DNA of 55,029 nucleotides from a virus. A program made the translations under genes and the position numbers. A model generated the notes under the pieces. The model ran no database searches. It was not told the origin of the DNA and saw nothing but the letters and a program-made list of their open reading frames with translations. Below are positions 22,145 to 30,618 of this stretch, piece by piece (the stretch's first letter is position 1; every line of letters starts with the position of its first letter). Where the stretch lies: positions 1 to 55,029 of the IMG/VR virus record IMGVR_UViG_3300020470_002235. One strand, 5' to 3'.

Positions 22145-22690
22145 TTATTTATTGGCAAACTTAAGTATGCCATTAAAATTTGTTTTAAAAGACTTTATGT
22201 CTTTCTGTAATAATATAAGGTATTTAGACCGTTCAGGTGTCTTAAGTCGCATTAAAATGTCATGAACTTTCTCTGCATCCTTCCATTTTACCTTCATAGT
22301 CTTCATATCGTCCGTTCTAATTTTTTGGTCACGTTTAGTGTCAATCAGTTTCTTAAACTGCATTAGAATGTTCGCATCAGGTCTAAGTTGCATTCCTTGT
22401 GCATTTGAATCCATTGCCCAAATTGCTCTTTGGATAACTTCATCTTCACCAGCTTCTGCATACTTACCTTTTGCCATTGTGGATATTTTATCCAACATGG
22501 CTCTCAATTCTTTTTCGTTTTTTGCTTTCGCAACGGCACGTGCAACCTTTTGATTACCTGCATCGGACATCATTCCGAAGTCTGCAACCTTTTCCATGAC
22601 TTTGGCGACTTTCTTCGCCTCTCCTTTCATGTAACCTAACTTTTTAATCTTCTCCTTAAAAGTTCGGTATCTAGCGTCTATCTTGTCCAT
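22145..22690 (-). CDS. Basic helical protein (181 aa)
   Basis: 181 residues, K-rich and mostly helical (KEKIKKLGYMKGEAKKVAKV, ARAVAKAKNEKELRAMLDKI). No family recognised. The start shares a base with the upstream stop (TAATG). Its basic character and place between capsid-cargo genes suggest an internal head protein, an inference from context. Confidence 0.5.
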   Translation of the reverse strand: MDKIDARYRTFKEKIKKLGYMKGEAKKVAKVMEKVADFGMMSDAGNQKVARAVAKAKNEKELRAMLDKISTMAKGKYAEAGEDEVIQRAIWAMDSNAQGMQLRPDANILMQFKKLIDTKRDQKIRTDDMKTMKVKWKDAEKVHDILMRLKTPERSKYLILLQKDIKSFKTNFNGILKFANK

Positions 22691-23004
22691 TAGAATGCTT
22701 TGTATATTTCGTCATGATTTGCGAAAACTTTCTTAGATTTCTTCATGAGTTCTTGATACATACCAGTTCTAAGTGCAATCAAATCAGAAGACATAGAACC
22801 TTCTATTTTGTGCATTTTCTTTAACAGTTCCATCATCTTCACAACTTTCATTTCTTTCATACTCTTAGCTAAGACTATGATTGCCTCGTTATGGTCATTT
22901 CTGTCCGTCAAAGCAGCAATTTGTCCTACAGTTGCTGGGTCTAATTCTTTCTTCTCTTGAAGAGAATCTTCCCACATTGCACGAATAGTATCAAACTCAT
23001 TCAT
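22690..23004 (-). CDS. Helical protein (104 aa)
   Basis: 104 residues, helical, with DSLQEKK near residue 15, an LxE site like prohead-protease targets, and two methionine/lysine-rich helices. Coupled to the downstream gene (TAATG). No family recognised. Candidate head-core or internal protein. Confidence 0.5.
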   Translation of the reverse strand: MNEFDTIRAMWEDSLQEKKELDPATVGQIAALTDRNDHNEAIIVLAKSMKEMKVVKMMELLKKMHKIEGSMSSDLIALRTGMYQELMKKSKKVFANHDEIYKAF

Positions 23005-23008
23005 GAAA

Positions 23009-23287
23009 TTATTCCTCAGATTCTTCTGTTTCTTCTACTTCAGGTGTTTCTTCTACTTCTTCTTTCTTACCGTCTTTACCTTTTTCGTGGTCTGCATTCC
23101 AGTTTGCATCGATATAGTCGTAAAATTCTTTCTTTTTCTCACCACTTAATTCATCAGGTGAAGTGACACCAAACTTTTTCAAAACTGAATCAAAGAACTT
23201 TTTATATTCTGCAGATGATTCGATAACTTTTTTAGACGCTTCTAGTAGGTCGTCTGATAACCCTAATTGAAATCCTGTAAAACTCAT
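23009..23287 (-). CDS. Small protein with acidic tail (92 aa)
   Basis: 92 residues: a helical N-terminal 65 (LGLSDDLLEASKKVIESSAE, DELSGEKKKEFYDYIDANWN) and a poly-glutamate tail (EEVEETPEVEETEESEE). Such acidic low-complexity tails are common in phage head-core proteins. Overlaps the upstream gene by 4 bases (ATGA). Confidence 0.5.
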   Translation of the reverse strand: MSFTGFQLGLSDDLLEASKKVIESSAEYKKFFDSVLKKFGVTSPDELSGEKKKEFYDYIDANWNADHEKGKDGKKEEVEETPEVEETEESEE

Positions 23288-23619
23288 TGTTCTAATTCTC
23301 CTGATTCGAAATAATCGAATAATTTTTGTTTGTTTTCTTCATTAAGCATCATTGACTTCGCAAGTCTACCTAACATATTTTTTTCTGAAAGTTTTTCTAA
23401 GTCAACAGAATTTTCTTCAGGTTCTTGAGTTTCTTCTGAAACTTCTTCAGTTTCTTCAGTTACTTCCTCTGTAGGTTCTTCCATTTCATTAAGAAGTCCG
23501 TCAATCTCTTCACTGATAACTTCGTCTTCAGTCTTTTCAACTACAGGTTCGTTTGCCTCTTTAAGACCTTCTCGAACTCTTTGTAAGGCTTCTTGCCAGT
23601 TTTCTGTTTTTTGTGTCAT
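23284..23619 (-). CDS. Highly acidic protein, candidate head-core component (111 aa)
   Basis: 111 residues with a run of E/V/T repeats in the middle (about 35-65, EEPTEEVTEETEEVSEE) and a C-terminal helix (KNMLGRLAKSMMLNEENKQK). Strong negative charge is typical of T4 core/scaffold proteins such as gp67/gp68, but no homology can be claimed. A CATAAATA late box lies just upstream (about 23624-23631). Confidence 0.5.
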   Translation of the reverse strand: MTQKTENWQEALQRVREGLKEANEPVVEKTEDEVISEEIDGLLNEMEEPTEEVTEETEEVSEETQEPEENSVDLEKLSEKNMLGRLAKSMMLNEENKQKLFDYFESGELEQ

Positions 23620-23627
23620 ATCTTTAT

Positions 23628-23879
23628 TTATGTTAATTGGATTCTAACCACCAACTCATCTACTCCCTTTTCTAGGTTTCCCTTCATTAGGTACTCTTTA
23701 CCCGATTCTAATTCAATAGGCATATAACCACGTTCTCTCATATGCCACCCATTACCACTAAGTATGTGCATAGTTTGTTTCATACCTTGCACAACCTCTA
23801 AAGGAACAGAATCATTAAATGTTCTAATTAAATACTTAATCCCTGTTCCATGCTGTTCCGTAACAACATCTTTGGTCAT
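23628..23879 (-). CDS. Small hypothetical protein (83 aa)
   Basis: 83 residues, alpha/beta (GIKYLIRTFNDSVPLEVVQG, then VDELVVRIQLT). No family recognised. A CTAAATA late-type box lies about 12 bases upstream of the ATG. Confidence 0.5.
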   Translation of the reverse strand: MTKDVVTEQHGTGIKYLIRTFNDSVPLEVVQGMKQTMHILSGNGWHMRERGYMPIELESGKEYLMKGNLEKGVDELVVRIQLT

Positions 23880-23900
23880 TGACCTTTCCTATATTTAGTA

Positions 23901-26447
23901 CTAGTTTTTAATTGATTTTAAAAAATCCCTCTTACCCGCTTTGTACATTGCAACAACACCACTATGGTCTGTTATCATATACATTGTTTGGATATTCAGT
24001 AATTCGTCTCTAGAGACACCTCTAATTTCCTTTTTCCAGTATTTCTCTATGTTCTTGTTAAGTTTACCACTTCCTGTTTTTTCAGGTCTATAAGGGTCTT
24101 CCTGTAAACCTAACTCTTCAGTTTTAAACTGAATTGTTGCACCTTTAAGTCTATACTGTTCTCCGAAGTTTGCGTAGTTAAGTGCTTTAACAACGTCTTT
24201 ATTCTTCGAAAGGCCTCTCTTAAGTTTTTCAATCTGTTTAACTGCGTAGTTCATTGCTCCGCCATGGTCAAGTGCGATTTCAACTGCTTTTCTTACAGTC
24301 TTATCTCTAACTTTATTCCTTCTGAAGTAGACTGAAATTTCTTGTCCAGTAAGTTTACTTCCACTCATTTTACTTTCCAGTTTAACAGCTTTTCCTCTAG
24401 GTCTTTTAATGTTTCCACGTCCTCTTTTAACTTTCATTTCTTCTATTTCCTCAAATCTCTTCTCGGCACCTCTTCGAACTTTTTCATCACTGTCTACCCA
24501 GTCTTGTGGTGCATGAGAAATTTTATATCCACTAACCTTAACACCCCATTTACTCAAATGAGATACAATAACGTCTCTTAAGTCTTTCTTTTCATCAGGA
24601 TTATCAAAATACTTTTCGACATCGTCATATAATGAATCGTCACCAAAGACATTATAGATATTAACTAATAGTGTTCTAGCATTCTTTTCACTTGCTTTAA
24701 TTTTTTTACTTAAAAACTGTTTTTGTAGATAAGCTAATTTAGGTTTAGAATCAGGGACAGACCATGTTCCTTCTTGTAAAGATTCACCTTCAGGTACGAA
24801 TGAGTTATTAAGATGTGCAAAGAACTCACCCATCATATCGTCCATGTAATCATCGATAACTTCATCAGTGTCATCAGGGTCATCATTTCGTATGTCTCCG
24901 TTTTCCCATGCAAGATTGTATAATGCTTGATATACTCTATGTTTACCGTGTTCAGGACTTTGTCCTCTCTTTGCAAGCATTTCGATTTCTCTTTTATATT
25001 TCTTTGCAATTTGACCGAGTTTCATTGCACGACCTTCTTCTAATTCAACTTCTTCCATTATACCTATTCTCTTTGCGTGAGCAACTGCTTTCTTAACATC
25101 ATTTTTTGTAAATTTAGAAAGTGAAGGACTCTTATTTGCAGGGCCTACAAAGAATTTAGGAACACGATTAGTTACAAAATCTACTTGACCAATTTGTCCT
25201 GCAGGTATTCCTTCTTTCTCTAATTCTTTGAGAAAGTCTATTGCTTTGTCTACGAACTTAGTATCATTTTGACCAAATGCTTTAGATTTCTTTGATATTT
25301 CTTTTTTATCTTTCTCTAAACCTTGTATTAGAGATTTATAGGTTTGTTTTTCTTCCAATTCTACTTCTTCTTTTCTACTACCTTTCTTCTGTCCGTAATA
25401 GTCTTTAAGGAAATCTTTTGCAACTGATAATGGAATCTTCCAGTCTCTTGCAAGTTCTTTTGCAGTCGCACCTTGCTGAATGTCTATAAGTAAATCACTC
25501 ATTTTACCTTCTTCAAGTTCTTCCTTCTGCATCAATTTCAGGGTTGTCATATCACCAATAATTTTAAGAATATCTTGTTGTGCTTTTAATATAGACTCGT
25601 ATTGTCTATTGAAAGCTTGAGATTGAAGTGTCTTATCACCCATTTTTGTAATCTTAAAGTAGTCTTTCTTTATCTTTTCAATATCTTTGGAAAGTTTCTT
25701 AACTGCGTTGATTTCTTTATCAGTAACTTCTTGAAGATTTTCTTCTTTCATACCCATAACTTTATGTGCAAGGTTAACAAGCATTCGAATACTTGCTTTT
25801 TCCATTTTCTTTTTGTTTGAATCGTTGACTTTTTCATATGCTTTAACGATAACACTCGCAGTAAACATATCTAACATTACACCACTAACTTTAGCTGCAC
25901 CTTTAGTGTCAACAATCTTTTGGATTTCAGGCATTAAGTTTTTTGCTTCTTCTAGAGATTCTCCCAACTTGAGGTTACCACCAGTAATTTTAAAGTTTAG
26001 TCCACCTTTTTTAAACACCTTAAGAACTTCTTTTACATCTTTAACATTTTCAAATTGCAACCATTTACCTTCTTGAACTATGTCCTCGAATGGTTGATTT
26101 CCGCCTGGATATAACTTATTATTAATGTGTTTATATGCCTTAATTGCATCGTTTTTATTTCTAAATTCTAATTCTACAAACTCTGCATCTCTTGCTTCTT
26201 CTAAACTTTCTTCTAGGGGTTTAACAAAGTTATCGTCAAGTTCTTCATTGTAAGGGAAACCTTTAAGGGGATTTTGGAATACCTGCATGAATGACTTTTT
26301 CTGTTTGTTCTTTTTCTCTTGGATTACTTCTTGAATACCTGCAAGATACTTCTCCACATTTTGATATGGTGTATCTTCTTGGTATGCCTTTAAAGTTTCA
26401 GGAGTTCCAACTTCGTGGACTCCATTATCGTGTTTATTTCCCGCCAT
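23901..26447 (-). CDS. Modular polyprotein with prohead-protease-like sites (848 aa)
   Basis: 848 residues made of several unrelated 60-130-residue helical modules separated by short acidic linkers of the form L-(E/Q)-E-(G/A/K/D): KPLEESLEEARD near 90, KLGESLEEAKN near 170, ENLQEVTD near 240, ELEEGKMSD near 318, VELEEKQT near 375, VELEEGRAM near 470, GESLQEGTW near 555 and GLQEDPY near 785. T4 prohead protease gp21 cuts after (I/L)xE, so this looks like a head-internal polyprotein matured into seven or eight pieces. One module (KVRDKTVRKAVEIALDHGGA) looks like a helical DNA-binding unit. Highly basic overall. Function inferred. Confidence 0.55.
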   Translation of the reverse strand: MAGNKHDNGVHEVGTPETLKAYQEDTPYQNVEKYLAGIQEVIQEKKNKQKKSFMQVFQNPLKGFPYNEELDDNFVKPLEESLEEARDAEFVELEFRNKNDAIKAYKHINNKLYPGGNQPFEDIVQEGKWLQFENVKDVKEVLKVFKKGGLNFKITGGNLKLGESLEEAKNLMPEIQKIVDTKGAAKVSGVMLDMFTASVIVKAYEKVNDSNKKKMEKASIRMLVNLAHKVMGMKEENLQEVTDKEINAVKKLSKDIEKIKKDYFKITKMGDKTLQSQAFNRQYESILKAQQDILKIIGDMTTLKLMQKEELEEGKMSDLLIDIQQGATAKELARDWKIPLSVAKDFLKDYYGQKKGSRKEEVELEEKQTYKSLIQGLEKDKKEISKKSKAFGQNDTKFVDKAIDFLKELEKEGIPAGQIGQVDFVTNRVPKFFVGPANKSPSLSKFTKNDVKKAVAHAKRIGIMEEVELEEGRAMKLGQIAKKYKREIEMLAKRGQSPEHGKHRVYQALYNLAWENGDIRNDDPDDTDEVIDDYMDDMMGEFFAHLNNSFVPEGESLQEGTWSVPDSKPKLAYLQKQFLSKKIKASEKNARTLLVNIYNVFGDDSLYDDVEKYFDNPDEKKDLRDVIVSHLSKWGVKVSGYKISHAPQDWVDSDEKVRRGAEKRFEEIEEMKVKRGRGNIKRPRGKAVKLESKMSGSKLTGQEISVYFRRNKVRDKTVRKAVEIALDHGGAMNYAVKQIEKLKRGLSKNKDVVKALNYANFGEQYRLKGATIQFKTEELGLQEDPYRPEKTGSGKLNKNIEKYWKKEIRGVSRDELLNIQTMYMITDHSGVVAMYKAGKRDFLKSIKN

Positions 26448-26452
26448 TTTAA

Positions 26453-27805
26453 TTATCCCCTTTTTTGATTTGCATAATAGGCTGCAACTGCCATTTTTTT
26501 AATTTCTTCTGCACTTTGGTTTTTAAACTGAGGTGCATTTGACTTTTTAAAATCTTTTATAAAATCACCTATAGTTGCATCTTTACCTAACTTCTCTCGA
26601 AGTCTAGGTTCTGTTCTGTTGTATTTTTGAGACACAATAGATAGGTTTGATTTATCGTTATTCAAAGGATTGTTATCTTTATGATGAACGTCCTTTCCTT
26701 TGATTCCTTTTCTGTTCTTTAACATTCTTCGTGCTTCATTTCTTTTTGCACGTCTTTTAATTTGTTCAGGTTTAGAATGATAATTTTCGTATTCTTTTTT
26801 GTAGTTTCTACCTTCTTTTAAACCTTTCATTAGTTGAGATATTTTTTTCTTATAATCCCTATCATTGACACCCCAACGTTGTGTCCTAACTTTCATCTCT
26901 TTGGATTTCAACAATGTTTCAAAATCTTTTTTAGTGAGAGCTGGAAATGCTCTTTCAAATTCTCGTTGCGTTATATGGCCAAGAAGCATATCTTTTAATG
27001 CACTTTCCCAACCATCTCCTACAGAAGAATCAAAATATGATTTACCTCTTATTTTGGCAACACCTTTTTGGTCACCACGACCATAATCTTCGGATATGTT
27101 ATCTCCCCACTTAAGGAACAACTTTCCTTTTTCTTGTTTCTTATCTGAAACCTTCGCACCAACAAAAGAACCAAGTGTATTTAACATACCAAGACCTTTC
27201 TCTTGGTTTTTCTGAATTTCTTTTCCAACCTGACTTTTAATCTTTTTCATTACAGCGTCAATTATATCACTAATGCCTGCAACTAATTTACCTTCATCAA
27301 CATCTTCTTTAAATCTTATTCTTGCTTTCTTTAGTGCTTTCTTTAAACCGTCAACAACATTATCATAATCAAATCCTCTATTACCATAAGAACTGTCCCA
27401 ATCATCTTCAAAATCTTTCATTACTTGACTGAATTTAACACCATTCTTGTATTTGTATGATTTTACTTGAGCTTCGAAATCTTTTGAAGAATAATTGAAT
27501 GCTTCTTCTACTGACTCATTTGCCTTTCTTTCTGCATCACGTTTCTTTTGTATTGCAGTGTCTATTGATTCTTTCTCTTTTGCACCTGCAAGTCTTTCAT
27601 TTTCTCTTTCATGTTCGTCTTTAAGTGCTTCAATTTCTTGTTCGTGTTTCGCTTTAAGTCGTTCCATTTCCTCAACTTGTCTCGCTTTTGCAAGTGCAGT
27701 CTGAACTGCAACGTTATCTTCTTCTGCAAACAAAGACTTAAAGGTCTCTACTTTATCTTCACGAGAACTTTTTTGTGCGTTAAGTATTTGGTCTAAAATA
27801 TCCAT
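26453..27805 (-). CDS. Coiled-coil protein with HNH-like domain (450 aa)
   Basis: 450 residues. N-terminal 110: charged coiled coil (EEMERLKAKHEQEIEALKDE). Middle: helical region with VDEGKLV and SVEEAFN, possible (I/L)xE-like cut sites. C-terminal 110: YHSKPEQIKRRAKRNEARR then DVHHKDNNPLNNDKSNLSIV, the beta-beta-alpha HNH nuclease motif, here usually found as a small stand-alone protein in marine T4-like phages. HNH attached to a head-region protein is unusual. GATAAATA late-type box upstream (about 27806-27813). Confidence 0.6.
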   Translation of the reverse strand: MDILDQILNAQKSSREDKVETFKSLFAEEDNVAVQTALAKARQVEEMERLKAKHEQEIEALKDEHERENERLAGAKEKESIDTAIQKKRDAERKANESVEEAFNYSSKDFEAQVKSYKYKNGVKFSQVMKDFEDDWDSSYGNRGFDYDNVVDGLKKALKKARIRFKEDVDEGKLVAGISDIIDAVMKKIKSQVGKEIQKNQEKGLGMLNTLGSFVGAKVSDKKQEKGKLFLKWGDNISEDYGRGDQKGVAKIRGKSYFDSSVGDGWESALKDMLLGHITQREFERAFPALTKKDFETLLKSKEMKVRTQRWGVNDRDYKKKISQLMKGLKEGRNYKKEYENYHSKPEQIKRRAKRNEARRMLKNRKGIKGKDVHHKDNNPLNNDKSNLSIVSQKYNRTEPRLREKLGKDATIGDFIKDFKKSNAPQFKNQSAEEIKKMAVAAYYANQKRG

Positions 27806-27814
27806 ACAATCTAT

Positions 27815-29113
27815 TTATCTTTTTCTACGGGTTAACTCATGTTGTTTCCATGCGAGAGCAACCTTGTTAGTAGGGAATTTACCCACCCAAGTCATAAGAT
27901 TTCCATATAATTTAGAAGCTTTGTTCTGTAAGGACTTAACAGTATCGTCATTAACGATTTCTATGAAATCTTTACCGAATATTCTTTTAAATGTATTTGC
28001 GTTTTTCTCTACTGCCTCATGTTCTTTTATTAAAATTTCAGGTGGTAGTGTTCTTGCTCTCATTGAATTGAGTCTTTGTGCGAGTTCTAAACTGGTTTTA
28101 ACAAACACCATTTTGTACTCATATCCCAATGCATCTAAATTTTTCTTATATGCTTGTATTTTACCTGCTTTTGCACTTGTAGTGTCAAAGATTAATCCTA
28201 ATCGTTCAGGAACAGCAATATCCATTTGTTTTTGTGCGAGTGCTTTTGCTTTTCCACGAATTTTGTCTCTTTTAGGGTTGACTGCACCACTTCCATTTGC
28301 AGTCATTTTCATAGACATTCCTGCTTCTTTCATGTATCTTTCAAAGTGTGTATCACTATTGATTACTTTAAGTCCTAGTGCCTTAAGTGAGAGTGCATCA
28401 ACCACTGTTGACTTACCACTTCCTGGCCCACCCATTAAGAAAACACATTTGAATATGCCTGGGTCGTAAACACCTTCTTGTAATAAGTCCTCAAACATAT
28501 AATTAGGCATAGTTTCTTCTTTGATACCCATACCACTTCTAACTTCTTTATAAAGTTGTTCTTGGTCTCTCAAGTTATTAGATGCAACACCTTTTTTAAA
28601 TGAATCAAAGTCACCCTCTTCTGCAGCCTTTCTCATTTTACTTGCAGACATTCCTGATACTCCTTCTGCATCAGGGTCTCTTTGACCTGCAGAAATGATT
28701 TCTATTGAATCAAATTTATAGTACCCGTGTCTTCCTTTAGAACCATTATACTTTTTGATAAGTGTTTCAAACTCTCTAACTCGGTCTGAACCTGCAACCA
28801 TACGAAATTCTCTATACCCTTGATTGTATAGTTCTGTAACAATTTCAAAAATTGTTCTTGCAGGTGTTTTTACAAGACCAACCTTTTTACCAAAGAATTT
28901 TCTCATCCATTTTTGTTTTGTATTATAGTCTAATGGATTTGATTTTTTATCATTTGAGTGAGACATAAACACTAGAGGTTTAAAACCACCACCCGATGCC
29001 TTAACTACTTTATCTACCAACGCACCATGTCCAATAGTAGGTGGATTAAATCGACCAAAGGCAATTACTACCTTTTGGGTTGAACTTTCATTAAATTTCT
29101 TAAATGTTTTCAT
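27815..29113 (-). CDS. Nucleotidyltransferase / P-loop kinase fusion with CTS-like start
   Basis: 432 residues. Residues 1-10, MKTFKKFNES, resemble the T4 capsid-targeting sequence. Residues 14-200 are a HIGH-superfamily nucleotidyltransferase (VVIAFGRFNPPTIGHGALVD; later SGMSASKMRKAAEEGD, the ISGSxIR-like element), as in NMN adenylyltransferase. Residues 225-400 are a P-loop kinase (FLMGGPGSGKSTVVDAL; RLGLIFDTTSAKAG; LAQRLNSMRARTLPPEI) close to zeta-toxin or polynucleotide kinases. The order recalls NadR, but the kinase looks different. If packaged, the enzyme would enter the host with the DNA. Overlaps the next upstream gene by 14 bases. Confidence 0.68.
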   Translation of the reverse strand: MKTFKKFNESSTQKVVIAFGRFNPPTIGHGALVDKVVKASGGGFKPLVFMSHSNDKKSNPLDYNTKQKWMRKFFGKKVGLVKTPARTIFEIVTELYNQGYREFRMVAGSDRVREFETLIKKYNGSKGRHGYYKFDSIEIISAGQRDPDAEGVSGMSASKMRKAAEEGDFDSFKKGVASNNLRDQEQLYKEVRSGMGIKEETMPNYMFEDLLQEGVYDPGIFKCVFLMGGPGSGKSTVVDALSLKALGLKVINSDTHFERYMKEAGMSMKMTANGSGAVNPKRDKIRGKAKALAQKQMDIAVPERLGLIFDTTSAKAGKIQAYKKNLDALGYEYKMVFVKTSLELAQRLNSMRARTLPPEILIKEHEAVEKNANTFKRIFGKDFIEIVNDDTVKSLQNKASKLYGNLMTWVGKFPTNKVALAWKQHELTRRKR

Positions 29114-29294
29114 CTTGTTTCATTATCCTAAACTTTAATAAAGGTTTACCATTAATTGTAATGTCTCCCTTTTCATTTTTTTCTATACTCTTAACAACCA
29201 TTTTCTTATTCTTAAACTTTCCACCAAGAACCACATCGCCTATACTAATAGGAATGTAAATTGTTTCGTCTAAAAATTCTTTAAATGATTTCAT
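29100..29294 (-). CDS. Small CTS-bearing protein (64 aa)
   Basis: 64 residues from the ATG at 29294, which shares bases with the upstream stop (TAATG). The start MKSFKEFLDE followed by T fits a capsid-targeting sequence with an LxE cut site. The rest is a small beta-barrel-like domain (ISIGDVVLGGKFKNKKMVVK, GDITINGKPLLKFRI) that I recall as conserved in marine T4-like phages. Likely a head-internal protein; function unknown. Confidence 0.6.
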   Translation of the reverse strand: MKSFKEFLDETIYIPISIGDVVLGGKFKNKKMVVKSIEKNEKGDITINGKPLLKFRIMKQDENI

Positions 29295-30499
29295 TACTTG
29301 TCCCATGCCTTAGCGGCGTTAAAATTGTTCTGACTAAACTCCATTCTATCTACTAGTTTAACTGCAGAACCTGTATTGTCTATTGCAACATAACCTTCAG
29401 GATTTACTACTTTAAATCCATTGTCCGTTTTAACAAAAGTTCCGATACTCTTTACTCTATTTAGAGCGGTTATAATTAACTTTTTAGAGTCAATCAAGTG
29501 TCCTTGAAACTTTGCGAGGTTATCTACCATTTTAGAAATTGACCTTAAATCACGCATGATATTATCTCCAATCTCTCTTTTAATTGCTTTTGTTTTTTCT
29601 TGTTTAACCTTTGCGACAATCTTATCTCTCCAATAAGATTCTACATGAGTTAGATAATCTCTCCCATTTGGATTCCATTTACCACTACGGATAAGTGTAT
29701 TAGTGTATGTCTTATATGATGCACCTGCAGCTCCTTTTGAAGTAAGTACATTCTGTACGTCATTAAACTTCTTTAAATCTTTTGCAGTAATTCCGTGAAA
29801 TGCTTTACCTGTATTTGTAAGTGCCTGCGTGAGTGCAAGTGTTTCTTTTGCAGTCATGTTACCATAACCAGTAGTATCTTTATAGGTTGCATCGTCTTGC
29901 CAAACCTTAGACGATGAAGGTGGAAGTTTCGCACCGAATGATGCAGATAGTTTTTCTATTGTTGAACCTTTATAAGTTGTATGCCACACTACACCTAGTG
30001 TTGCAGAATCTATCTCTTTTCCTAGTTTAGAATCTTTTAAAACTGCGTACATAATTGTGTTTGGTTGAAATGTAATGTAACTCTTTCCGTCCATTTTAGT
30101 GTTTTTCTTTTCACCTGAAGTGAACATTAAATCACCCTGTAGGATTTCTTTCATTCCAATCCCCGAAAAGGCATTGAATGCTTCTGTAAATTTTGATTTG
30201 AGTACACCGTTTAGGTCGGGTGAATCGTTGATTTCCTTTACACTAGAATAGTAAAGGGCACCCGTTTTGTTGAATAGTGATTTTTTTGCAACGAAAAACT
30301 TACCTGTTTCGGGGTGAGGGCCACACCAAATTGCAGGTGCTCCGTCCCACTTAACAGTCATATTAACCCTTCCTGATGCGTTACCCTTCATCATATCTCT
30401 TAACTCTCTTAAGAAATTGATAGATGCACGTCCACCCGAAATACCGTAGTTAATTATTTCGTCTTCTAAGTGTTCTAAATGTAAGTTCTTTCCAGCCAT
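29294..30499 (-). CDS. KxDG nucleotidyltransferase/ligase-like protein (DUF6267-like, 401 aa)
   Basis: 401 residues. VKWDGAPAIWCG near residue 48 matches motif I (KxDG) of the covalent nucleotidyltransferase superfamily (ATP-dependent DNA/RNA ligases, capping enzymes). FFVAKKSLFN, EILQGDLMFTSG and, near the end, PEGYVAIDNTGSAVKLVDR could be motifs III, IV (EGxV) and V (KL). It resembles DUF6267 proteins of marine T4-like phages. RNA or DNA end-joining is the best guess; the neighbouring kinase suggests an end-repair pair. No ribosome-binding site is obvious. CATAAATA late box at 30539-30546. Confidence 0.6.
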   Translation of the reverse strand: MAGKNLHLEHLEDEIINYGISGGRASINFLRELRDMMKGNASGRVNMTVKWDGAPAIWCGPHPETGKFFVAKKSLFNKTGALYYSSVKEINDSPDLNGVLKSKFTEAFNAFSGIGMKEILQGDLMFTSGEKKNTKMDGKSYITFQPNTIMYAVLKDSKLGKEIDSATLGVVWHTTYKGSTIEKLSASFGAKLPPSSSKVWQDDATYKDTTGYGNMTAKETLALTQALTNTGKAFHGITAKDLKKFNDVQNVLTSKGAAGASYKTYTNTLIRSGKWNPNGRDYLTHVESYWRDKIVAKVKQEKTKAIKREIGDNIMRDLRSISKMVDNLAKFQGHLIDSKKLIITALNRVKSIGTFVKTDNGFKVVNPEGYVAIDNTGSAVKLVDRMEFSQNNFNAAKAWDK

Positions 30500-30538
30500 A
30501 TTAAGTCTGTTGCAATTATTATTGTAAGTTTACACTAC

Positions 30539-30546
30539 TATTTATG
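30539..30546 (-). promoter_or_regulatory. Late-promoter box CATAAATA
   Basis: T4-type late -10 on the minus strand, 40 bases upstream of the ligase-like gene and next to the terminator of the gene before it. It lies inside one arm of the inverted repeat at 30541-30570. Confidence 0.5.
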
Positions 30547-30570
30547 CATTTGCAAGCACTAATGCATAAA
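30541..30570. repeat. Perfect 10-bp inverted repeat
   Basis: TTTATGCATT (30541-30550) and AATGCATAAA (30561-30570) are exact reverse complements with a 10-base spacer. One arm overlaps the late promoter box and the other abuts the terminator at 30568-30593. It could be a protein-binding site or an RNA hairpin. Confidence 0.55.
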
Positions 30571-30593
30571 AAAAGGGGTCTGCAGAACCCCTT
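30568..30593 (-). terminator. Rho-independent terminator
   Basis: Minus-strand RNA: AAGGGGTTCTGCAGACCCC-type hairpin followed by seven T. It lies after the stop of the 137-aa gene. Very similar in core (GGGGTC...) and tail to the terminator at 50116-50145. Confidence 0.85.
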
Positions 30594-30618
30594 AAAACTC
30601 CTATAGGTTTTTGTCGTT

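Noticed and set aside
27864-28469. Plus-strand 201-codon frame opposite the kinase domain
   Set aside because: The minus strand encodes recognisable nucleotidyltransferase and P-loop motifs; the plus frame has no supporting signal.
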